Of a DNA stretch of 64,000 bases, positions 8,250-15,777 are shown piece after piece. The notes beneath the pieces were generated by a model, which saw only the letters and a list, made by a program, of their open reading frames with translations, was not told the origin of the DNA and ran no database searches. The DNA lies in contig CP064972.1 of NCBI GenBank assembly GCA_016699405.1, positions 1,054,001 to 1,118,000 on the forward strand. The letters are read 5' to 3'. Position numbers and translations under genes: made by a program. The stretch is from Holophagales bacterium. Its GTDB lineage: Bacteria; Acidobacteriota; Thermoanaerobaculia; Multivoradales; JAGPDF01. How positions within the stretch are numbered: position 1 is the stretch's first letter; the number at the start of each line of letters is the position of its first letter.

Positions 8250-9497
8250 ATGCGCATGAAGCGAGAGATGGTGCTTTGGCTCCTAGCATTGCCGCTTGCA
8301 GTCGTTGCCGCGGGAGGGGCGGCGCAGCTCGAACGCCCGACGGCGGGCGACCTCGTGGCCTCGACGCTGTCGGCACCGAAGGGGGTGGAGGCGATGGCGA
8401 CCGCCGAGCGGGCCGAGCTTTCCTTCAGCTGGCCCGTCGAGGCGACGACCGAGATCGACAGCGTCCCGGCGCCGCCGCGGTCGGCGAGCCGCGAGTACTG
8501 GGTCGCCGTCAGCGGCTCCGAGCTCGCAGCCGGTTTCGCCATCTTCACGACCGCCCCGGGAGCCCTGGTGCGGATCCAACCCGGTGATCCCGGAGCGACG
8601 GGGCAGGTCGTCGATCCGCACGATCTGCGGATCGAGTCGCCGAACGGCCAGAAACTGACCGCCGAGGAGGCCGCCGACACGCTCGTCACCGCCGAGCAGC
8701 TCGCTGCGGCGGACGCTCCGTTCGCCGAGGGAACGTGTGCCTTGCGCTTGCGCGACGAGCTCGGTGGCGGACGCTTCGTGCTGCAGCTGCCGGCGGCGGC
8801 AGCGGGTCGCTATGTGGTCCACGTCTTCGATCGCGCAAGCACCGTCGCGCTCGTCGCCGAGGCCTCCCGAGGGAACTTCCTCGCCGGTGAGCGGATCGAC
8901 GTCGCGCTGCGCCTGCAGGCCGACGGCGTCGTCCCCTCAATCGATCGTGCCGACGGGTTCCTGACCTCGCCGAGCGGGCGCGTCTTCCCGGTGTCGCTCC
9001 AGCGGAGCTCCGACGGTGGCTTCGTTGCCGTCGCGAGCCTGCCGCCAGCGGTGGAGTCGGGCACCGGTGGGCTCTGGGAGCTCGTCGGCTCGGTGGGCGG
9101 GGTGCGCGATGGCGTGCCGGTCCTGCGCTCGACCCGGGTGGCCTTCTCGGTGGCGGCGCCGACCGGACGCTTCGACGGCAACGCCGAGGCGTTGCGCGGT
9201 CGCCAGGGTGAGCGGACGGTTCGTCTGGGGGTGGAAGCGGCGAGCGAGGGTCGCTACGAGGTGCGTGGTCTGCTCTACGGCCTCGATCGGGAAGGGCAGT
9301 TGCGCCCTGCAGCGACCGGCCATGCGGCGGCCTGGTTGCCGGCCGGAAAGGGAGCACTGACCCTCCGCTTCGACGCCGCCACGCTGAAGTCTTCCGGACT
9401 CACCGGCCCCTGGGAGTTGCGAGGGCTCGAGCTGCGGGACCAAGGGCGACTCGGACTGCTCGAACGGCGTCAGCGGGCGCTCGCCTTCGTCCCCTGA
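8250..9497 (+). CDS. secreted multi-domain beta-rich protein (possibly DUF4785-like)
   Basis: 415 residues with a signal peptide (about 1-24) and a good GGGGAGAG ribosome site. The mature chain appears to consist of a unique N-terminal domain (about 30-190) and two or three Ig-like beta domains. The order and the phrase RIESPNGQKL resemble the DUF4785 family of secreted proteins, but I hold that loosely. No catalytic motif is visible. Co-expression with the secreted hydrolase upstream suggests a partner, inhibitor or surface adaptor for it (inference). Confidence 0.65.
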   Translation: MRMKREMVLWLLALPLAVVAAGGAAQLERPTAGDLVASTLSAPKGVEAMATAERAELSFSWPVEATTEIDSVPAPPRSASREYWVAVSGSELAAGFAIFTTAPGALVRIQPGDPGATGQVVDPHDLRIESPNGQKLTAEEAADTLVTAEQLAAADAPFAEGTCALRLRDELGGGRFVLQLPAAAAGRYVVHVFDRASTVALVAEASRGNFLAGERIDVALRLQADGVVPSIDRADGFLTSPSGRVFPVSLQRSSDGGFVAVASLPPAVESGTGGLWELVGSVGGVRDGVPVLRSTRVAFSVAAPTGRFDGNAEALRGRQGERTVRLGVEAASEGRYEVRGLLYGLDREGQLRPAATGHAAAWLPAGKGALTLRFDAATLKSSGLTGPWELRGLELRDQGRLGLLERRQRALAFVP

Positions 9498-9514
9498 CCT
9501 GACGAACGGGGCGG

Positions 9515-9549
9515 GGACGCGACGCCGGATCTCAACCGGCGTCGCGTCC
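9515..9549. terminator. bidirectional terminator overlapping the end of a coding region
   Basis: A perfect 14-bp inverted repeat (GGACGCGACGCCGG / CCGGCGTCGCGTCC) with a 7-base loop, between the convergent ends of the secreted-protein gene (stop 9497) and the glycosyltransferase gene (stop 9532). One arm lies inside the last codons of the latter. There is no clear T-run. Confidence 0.6.
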
Positions 9550-11436
9550 TCCGCTTCCGCCGCGATTCTCGCCCCGCGGCTCCGGTGCGACGACCTCGAG
9601 AAGCTCGACTTCGTCGTCGCGATACACGGTGCGGAAGCAATGGGCAAAGACCTCGTTCCGCGGGAGGCTCTCGGCCGTGCTCCGTGGCAGGAGAAGGAGG
9701 TCGGCGCCGAGGCCGACGAGGCGGGAGCGAAGGGCTGCCGGGTCGTCGAGCAATGGCAGGACGAGCTCGAAGCGCGCGGGCCCGCTGAAGTCACCGATCG
9801 CGTCGTGCTCGGCGTAGTAGTGCAGACGCTCGAGCAGGAGGAGGTAGGTGGTTTCACCCCGCCGCCGAGCGTTGGCGGCGGCGATTCCCCGGTAGCCGGG
9901 GACGTTCCGCTCGAGAAACACCTCCCGCGATCGCGAGTCCGTCGGCAGGGCACCCAGGCGCATCGCATGAGCGGCGGCATAGGCGGGAAGTCCGAGGCCG
10001 AGGGTCGTCGCCGCCAGGGTGACGAGCGTTCGCGCCCGCCCTCTTGCGGGGCGAGAGAGCTCGAGAGCGGCTTCGAGCGCGTCGGCGACGAGCACGGCAA
10101 CGAGCGGATACACCGGCAACAGGTAGCGTGAGTCCGCGGGAAGCGGAAGCAGACAGAGCACGTAGGCGCCCGCGATCGCGAGCGGGAGTCGAGACCACGG
10201 ACGGCGCCAGAGCAGGACCGCGACCATCGGCCACCACAAGAGAAACGCCGGTGAGAAGGGGGCCTGCCGGTTATAGCGAGCCCGCGCCAGCAGCAGGTCG
10301 ACCGGCAGTCGGGGAAGCGCCGCGAGCCGCTGCGGGACCGCCGCTATCCCCTCGGGCAACACGCCGCCCTCGCTCGTCCGCAGCTCGGTGGCGCTTCGCG
10401 AGACCACCGTCCATTCGTTGGCGCCGAAGATCCCGGACGCAAACGGAAAGACCGGGTTCCCGGTGGTGGCGAGCAGGCGCAGGTACCACGGAGCCAGGGC
10501 CAGGGCCGCCGCGACTCCGGCGACGGCGAGCATGCGGACGGGGCGTTGCCGGACCTCGGCGGAACGCGGTGACGTGCAGGCCACGGCCACGGGGACGACG
10601 GCCGCGAAGTAGAGCCCCAGGTACTTGACGGCTGCCGCGCTGCCGGCCAGCAGCCCGGCCACGATCGCCAGCCGTTGCTCTCCGCTGCGGCGGTAGCGGT
10701 CGAGCGCCAACAGGGATGCGGAGCTGAACATCGCCAGGAGCGGATCGACGTAGGCCGTTCCGGCGTACAGCACGACGATCGGCGAGCCGAGAAAGACCGC
10801 GGCGGCCAGCGCAGCGCTGGCCAAGCCGTGGCCGAGACGCACGCGTGCCCACGCGGCAGCGACCAGGGCGGTGGCCAGGGTGGCGAGGACCTGCAACTGT
10901 TGCGTGGCGAGCTCCCCGCCGGCCAGGTCCAGGACCGCGAAGAGGCTCTCGGCCAGGAGCGGGAAGATCGGAACGCGCAGGTGGGAGGCAAAGACGAACC
11001 CCCCGGCCTCGACGAAGGCACGGGCGAGCGGCAGGTGATAGATCGTCGCGTCCCATGCGGTCGGCGGATAGAGCGCGAGGGCCGAGAGGATCACCGCGCT
11101 GGCGCCGGAGACCATCATGGCGAGACGCCAGAGCGTTCGTGACGCCGCCTGCCTGCGCTCGGCGAGGTCGTGGCGCAGCATCCCGAGCCCGCGGACGGCG
11201 AACAGAGCGAGGGCGACCGTGGCGATGGCCAAGGGCCCTGGGCGGAGCAGGTCGAGGGCGAGCAGGGCGAATGCGGCCAGTCCGAGAGCGGTCAGGCCGA
11301 GGGGCAGAGCGAGGGCCAGCTCCTCCCACGTGCCCGGTCGCCGGCCGAGAATCCGTCGCCCGAGTCCGGCGGCCAGCAGCGAGAGCAGGGCGGCGACCGC
11401 GAGCGGCCGGACGAAGCAGACGAGGGCGGCGATCAT
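9532..11436 (-). CDS. multi-pass membrane glycosyltransferase (GT-C, GT39/ArnT-like)
   Basis: About 634 residues from ATG 11436. The frame is open further upstream, but the extension is arginine-rich without hydrophobic segments and looks like non-coding sequence. At least ten hydrophobic segments are visible. The first luminal loop carries the GT-C-like region YPPTAWDATIYHLPLARAF, with Asp and Glu/His residues where polyprenyl-phosphate-sugar transferases hold their catalytic acid. A soluble C-terminal part follows the last membrane segment. It probably adds a sugar from a lipid carrier on the outer face of the inner membrane. It is divergent from the soluble glycosyltransferase cluster, so it likely serves the same glycan. 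Confidence 0.75.
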   Translation of the reverse strand: MIAALVCFVRPLAVAALLSLLAAGLGRRILGRRPGTWEELALALPLGLTALGLAAFALLALDLLRPGPLAIATVALALFAVRGLGMLRHDLAERRQAASRTLWRLAMMVSGASAVILSALALYPPTAWDATIYHLPLARAFVEAGGFVFASHLRVPIFPLLAESLFAVLDLAGGELATQQLQVLATLATALVAAAWARVRLGHGLASAALAAAVFLGSPIVVLYAGTAYVDPLLAMFSSASLLALDRYRRSGEQRLAIVAGLLAGSAAAVKYLGLYFAAVVPVAVACTSPRSAEVRQRPVRMLAVAGVAAALALAPWYLRLLATTGNPVFPFASGIFGANEWTVVSRSATELRTSEGGVLPEGIAAVPQRLAALPRLPVDLLLARARYNRQAPFSPAFLLWWPMVAVLLWRRPWSRLPLAIAGAYVLCLLPLPADSRYLLPVYPLVAVLVADALEAALELSRPARGRARTLVTLAATTLGLGLPAYAAAHAMRLGALPTDSRSREVFLERNVPGYRGIAAANARRRGETTYLLLLERLHYYAEHDAIGDFSGPARFELVLPLLDDPAALRSRLVGLGADLLLLPRSTAESLPRNEVFAHCFRTVYRDDEVELLEVVAPEPRGENRGGSGGRDAG

Positions 11437-11644
11437 CGCGAGGTCCGAGGTCCGTGCGCCGACCCGGGTCTCGCGGCGAGGCGGGACCTCCTCCGGTCGC
11501 CGGGCGTAGGAACCATTGCCGCGAACTCTAGCAGCGGGTCTCGACGTGCCGCGGCGCAAGGGCCGCTGAGACTGCGGTAGGCTGACCGCCCACGTCCGCA
11601 CCTCGTCCGGAGGTGCAACGGCGAGCCGCCCGAGTCGCGCAACT

Positions 11645-13012
11645 ATGCCCGCCCCTCGCCGCCCCACGCCCGCCATCGCCACCTCACCGGTCGAAGGCGA
11701 GCGACCGGCGCGCCTGCGGGACGTGGTTCGCCGGGTCGCACAGAGCGAAGGGGCACGAGCGGTACGCGAGCGTCTGCTCGACCACCTTGCCGAAGCACGG
11801 CGGCGGTTCCGCTACCGACACCTCGAGAGCGCTGCGGCCCGCACGCATGGCACCTTTCCGGTCCTCGACCTGACCGCCGCGCAGCCCGTTCCCTGGCTCG
11901 GCGGGTCGCAGCTGTTGCTCGGCGCGAGGCTCGAACGCGAAGGAGCTCGTCGGCCTCTCGCCATGCTCTACCCCGATCGGGTGAACTGGCGTCTCGAGCT
12001 GCGTCGAGGTGCCTGGCGAGCCCACCTGCGCTTCGCGGCTCCGGCGCCCTCGCCGAGCGCGCTGGAACTCCCTGAACAGGTGGCGCTCGTCGGCTCCGCG
12101 GTCGATCAGGTCGGGGCCGAGTTGATCCACCTCCACGGCCTCGCCGGCTGGTCGCCTCGAGCCTTGCTGGCGGTAGCGCATCGTCCGGTGCGCCTGATCG
12201 TCAGCCTGCACGATTTCTCCGGCTTCTGCCTGCGCCCCCATCTCTTCGCCTTGCCGGACGAGCGCTTCTGCGACTTTTCTCGCGACGCGGCGCGTTGTGC
12301 ACGTTGCCTGGCGCAGAGCTGGTCGCTCCCGGACGGTTTCCAGTCCGAGCGGCGAAAAGCGATGGCCGAATTACTCGGGCGAGCGGAGGCGCTGCTCTTT
12401 CCCTCGACCTTCCTTGCCCGGGCCTACGACGATTTGTTTCCCGGTCTTCCGGCTCGCCGGTTGATCGTGCCGCCCACCTCGTCTGGCGGCCACGGCGCCG
12501 CGCGGCGCGCGCCGCTCAGCCCGCCGCGTCATCTTGCTCTGGTCGGCAGCGTCCAGCCGCACAAAGGGGCCGATGTCTTCGAGCGCCTGGTGCGCAGCTG
12601 GAGCGGACCGCCGGTGCGCTGGAGCTCCTTCGGCAACGGCGACCCGGTCTGGCTCGATCGCTTGCGCGGCGCCGGGGTCACCGTGCGTGGCTACTACCGC
12701 ACCGGGACGCTCACCAGGCTGCTGGTTCGCGAGCAGGTCGACGCCGCGCTGATGCTCTCGGTCGTCCCCGAGTCGTACGGCCTGGTGCTCGACGAGTGTG
12801 CCGCGGCCGGCGTGCCGGTCGTCGCCTTCGCGCACGGAGCCCTCGCCGAGCGGCTCCCGAGATTCGGCGCCGGCCGGCTGGTGCCGCTCGAGGCGGGTGT
12901 CACCGGCGTGATGGCGGCGCTCGCCGAACCGTTTCCTTCGGTGGCGATGACCGAAGCTCCCGACGCGGTGGAGGCTCATCTCGAGCTCTACCGGAGTCTC
13001 GGACTGCTGTGA
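11645..13012 (+). CDS. glycosyltransferase family 4 (GT-B)
   Basis: 455 residues. The N-terminal half has a cysteine-containing insert (CDFSRDAARCARCL, about 215-230). The C-terminal nucleotide-sugar domain starts at LVGSVQPHKGADVF (about 300), with the retaining-transferase motif EX7E as ESYGLVLDE (Glu376, Glu384). It transfers a sugar from a nucleotide donor at the cytoplasmic membrane face. The ATG at 11645 has no obvious ribosome site. It is the first of three consecutive glycosyltransferase genes, and the divergent GT-C gene is 208 bases away. Confidence 0.85.
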   Translation: MPAPRRPTPAIATSPVEGERPARLRDVVRRVAQSEGARAVRERLLDHLAEARRRFRYRHLESAAARTHGTFPVLDLTAAQPVPWLGGSQLLLGARLEREGARRPLAMLYPDRVNWRLELRRGAWRAHLRFAAPAPSPSALELPEQVALVGSAVDQVGAELIHLHGLAGWSPRALLAVAHRPVRLIVSLHDFSGFCLRPHLFALPDERFCDFSRDAARCARCLAQSWSLPDGFQSERRKAMAELLGRAEALLFPSTFLARAYDDLFPGLPARRLIVPPTSSGGHGAARRAPLSPPRHLALVGSVQPHKGADVFERLVRSWSGPPVRWSSFGNGDPVWLDRLRGAGVTVRGYYRTGTLTRLLVREQVDAALMLSVVPESYGLVLDECAAAGVPVVAFAHGALAERLPRFGAGRLVPLEAGVTGVMAALAEPFPSVAMTEAPDAVEAHLELYRSLGLL

Positions 13013-13047
13013 CCGGCGGCTCCGCGGCGCGGGTTCGCCGCGGCCTC

Positions 13048-13053
13048 TAGAAT
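13048..13053 (+). promoter_or_regulatory. TAGAAT -10-like element before the GT8-GT4 fusion gene
   Basis: TAGAAT ends 9 bases before the GTG start at 13063. If used as a -10, the transcript would start almost at the GTG, giving a leaderless mRNA. No -35 match is present. The same arrangement recurs at 45666 and 50561. Confidence 0.35.
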
Positions 13054-13062
13054 CATCCGGTC

Positions 13063-15777
13063 GTGAGCACCTCCTGCTTCTGCACCATCGTTGCGCACAA
13101 CTACCTGGCGTATGCCCGGGTCCTCGCGCATTCGTTGCGCGAGCATCATCGCGACGCGCGACTCGTCGTGCTCCTCGTCGATCCGCCCCCGCAAGGTGCC
13201 GTCGCGGCGACCGAGCCGTTCGAGACCGTGGCCGCGAGCGACCTGGATCTCCCGGGTCTGCGCACGATGGCCTTCCGGTATTCCGTGCTGGAGCTCGGCA
13301 CGGCGCTCAAGCCGACCCTTCTTCGCCACCTGCACTCACGCTTCGGTTGCGACCGCGCCGTCTACCTCGATCCCGACATCCTGGTGCTCTCGCCACTCGA
13401 CGAGCTCTTCGACCGGCTCGAGCACGCCGATCTCCTGCTGACGCCCCACATCACCGCTCCGATCGGCGACGATGCCGTTCCGGGTGAGCGCGAGCTGCTG
13501 GTCTCGGGCGTCTACAACCTCGGCTTCCTCGGCGTCCGGTTCTCGCCGGAGGCCCTCTCGTTCTTGCGCTGGTGGGAGGAGAGGCTGGCGCGCGACTGCG
13601 TTCACGCCATCGAGGACGGGCTTTTCGTCGACCAGAAGTGGATGGACCTGGCGCCGGCGCTCGTCGAGCGGGTCGCCGTCCTGCGCGATCCGGGCCTCAA
13701 CATGGCCTACTGGAATCTGCCGCATCGCCGGCTCGACCGGAATGCGGAAGGCGCGTTCCGTGTCGGCGACCAGCCGTTGCGCTTCTTTCATTTCAGCGGC
13801 TACGACCTCGAGCGACCCGACCTCCTGTCGCGCTTCCAGAATCGATACCGGCTGAGCGACCGTCCCGATCTCGCCCCCTTGTTCGCCGACTATGCCGAGC
13901 GGCTCGAAACCGCCGGCCATCGCCAGCAGCGGCGGCTCGCTTACGGTTACGGCTGCTACGCGGACGGCGTCCCGATCCCCGCGGCTGCCCGGCACCTGCT
14001 GGCGCGCGTCGACCCGGGCGGTCGCCGCTGGCCCGACCCGTTCCAGGTGACCGGAACGGACGCTTTTCGTGCTTGGGCCGAGCATTCGGGACGGAGCGCC
14101 GGGACGACCCTGCCCCGCCTGGCGATGGCTCTCTGGGAGAGTCGAGCCGATCTTCGCGTGCGCTTTCCGCAGCCGGAGGGGCGCGATCGCGGCGCTTTCT
14201 CGGCCTGGTTGGTGGCGCACCGCGCGAGCCTCGGGCTCGCGGACCCGGTCCTCGCCGAGCTCGAGGCGGCGAGCATGGTGCGGCCGGTCGGCTCGAGCGG
14301 CAAGGTCGCCATCGGCGAAGCGACCACGACCGGACGGGCCGCGTTCCTGCCGCCGCTGGCGCTCGAGCTGGTGGCCAGCCGCCGCGACCTTCGCGTGCGC
14401 TTCGCGGACCCGGAGGGAGCCGACCGGAGAGACCTCGCGATCTGGTTCGTGACGCATGCCCGGGCCGAGCTGGCGCTTCCTCGCGAAGTCTGGTTGCCCA
14501 CTCGTCGATCCCTGTCGATCAAGGACGCGTGGTGGTCCCGCCTCTGGTGGCTGCGCCAGCGGGCGCGGGCGGTGGATGCCTCCTGGAAGAGCTCGAGGCT
14601 CCCCGAGCCGTCGGCTGGTCGACCGACGATCGCGGGGCGAGCGCCGGATCCCGCGGCTCGCCGCGAGGGAGGCGTCAATGTGGTCGGCTGGGCGAGTGGC
14701 ACGACGGGAACGGCCGCGATCTGCCGCCAGATGAGCGTCGCCCTGGAGGCGGCTGGCGTACCGGGCGTGCTCTTCGATCTCGACCGCGACGCGGCAAGGA
14801 TCACCGGAGCGCGCAGCGACCAGGAGGGCCTCCCCTTCGACATCACCCTCCTGCATGCGAATGCCGACATGACAGCCGAGGCGCTCTCGCGGTTGCCACG
14901 CTCGGCGACCGCCGGCCGGATCCACGTCGGCTACTGGTTCTGGGAGGTCGCGCACTTCCCACTCGAGCTTGCCTCCGCCTTCGCGTCGCTCGACGAGGTC
15001 TGGGCGCCGACTCGTTTCGCGGCCGAGGCGTTCGAATCGCTCTCGCCGATCCCGGTGCGGCATGTTCCGCCCTGCGTGCCGGCGCCGCAGGAACCGCCAG
15101 CGGATCGCGCCGAGCTCGGCGTGGATCCGCGCGCCTTCCTCTTCCTCTTCGCGTTCGACGCGCGCTCGGTGCCGGAACGCAAGAACCCGCTCGGTCTGCT
15201 GGCGGCCTTCGGCGAGGCCTGTCGTCGCGCCGAGCGACCGCTGGCGCTCGTCCTCAAGACCCAGCACCTCGATCCGGACTCGTCGCTCGCCCGAGAGATC
15301 CGTCGGCAGGTCGCCCGCCTGCCGGTCACGGTGGTCGACGCGAGCCTCGACATGGCAGGAATGCAACGCCTGCACGCCACCGCTGACGCCTACGTGTCGC
15401 TCCATCGCGCCGAGGGGCTCGGGGTTCCGCTGATCGAGGCGATGGCCCTGGGAAAGCCGGTGATCGCGACCGGCTACGGCGGGGTCGACGACTTCCTCGA
15501 CGACGAGACGGGCTTCGTGATTCCCCATCGACGGGTTTGCGTCGGCGCAGGGAACGCGCCCTACCCGGCTGCGGCGGTATGGGCTGATCCCGACCTCGGG
15601 CGGGCGAGCGAGCTCATGTTGGCGGTCGCTGCCGGCGGCGACGAGGTCCGCCGCCGAGCGGCGGCCGGGCGCGAGCGCGTCGCCGCGCTCTACTCGCCGG
15701 AGGCGGCGGGACGCCGGCTGCGGGCCGAGCTCGCTCGGCTCGGGAACGATGCGATCGAACGGCGGGGGCAACGGTGA
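13063..15777 (+). CDS. two-domain glycosyltransferase: N-terminal GT-A (GT8-like) and C-terminal GT4
   Basis: 904 residues from GTG. The N-terminal domain (about 1-290) starts FCTIVAHNYLAYARVLAHS and carries the metal-binding DPDILVL typical of GT-A enzymes of the GT8 type. A middle section (about 300-500) is repetitive, with two copies of an ALWESRADLRVRFPQPEG-like segment. The C-terminal GT4 domain (about 540-900) begins NVVGWASGTTGTAA and ends with EX7E as EGLGVPLIE and GKPVIATGYGG. The two catalytic domains suggest one chain adding two successive sugars. Its stop overlaps the start of the next glycosyltransferase. Confidence 0.85.
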   Translation: MSTSCFCTIVAHNYLAYARVLAHSLREHHRDARLVVLLVDPPPQGAVAATEPFETVAASDLDLPGLRTMAFRYSVLELGTALKPTLLRHLHSRFGCDRAVYLDPDILVLSPLDELFDRLEHADLLLTPHITAPIGDDAVPGERELLVSGVYNLGFLGVRFSPEALSFLRWWEERLARDCVHAIEDGLFVDQKWMDLAPALVERVAVLRDPGLNMAYWNLPHRRLDRNAEGAFRVGDQPLRFFHFSGYDLERPDLLSRFQNRYRLSDRPDLAPLFADYAERLETAGHRQQRRLAYGYGCYADGVPIPAAARHLLARVDPGGRRWPDPFQVTGTDAFRAWAEHSGRSAGTTLPRLAMALWESRADLRVRFPQPEGRDRGAFSAWLVAHRASLGLADPVLAELEAASMVRPVGSSGKVAIGEATTTGRAAFLPPLALELVASRRDLRVRFADPEGADRRDLAIWFVTHARAELALPREVWLPTRRSLSIKDAWWSRLWWLRQRARAVDASWKSSRLPEPSAGRPTIAGRAPDPAARREGGVNVVGWASGTTGTAAICRQMSVALEAAGVPGVLFDLDRDAARITGARSDQEGLPFDITLLHANADMTAEALSRLPRSATAGRIHVGYWFWEVAHFPLELASAFASLDEVWAPTRFAAEAFESLSPIPVRHVPPCVPAPQEPPADRAELGVDPRAFLFLFAFDARSVPERKNPLGLLAAFGEACRRAERPLALVLKTQHLDPDSSLAREIRRQVARLPVTVVDASLDMAGMQRLHATADAYVSLHRAEGLGVPLIEAMALGKPVIATGYGGVDDFLDDETGFVIPHRRVCVGAGNAPYPAAAVWADPDLGRASELMLAVAAGGDEVRRRAAAGRERVAALYSPEAAGRRLRAELARLGNDAIERRGQR

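Noticed and set aside
11437..11682. N-terminal extension of the GT-C gene at 9532-11436 up to a start at 11682
   Set aside because: The added 82 residues are Arg-rich without secondary-structure pattern and would overlap the divergent glycosyltransferase gene; the membrane protein begins naturally at ATG 11436.
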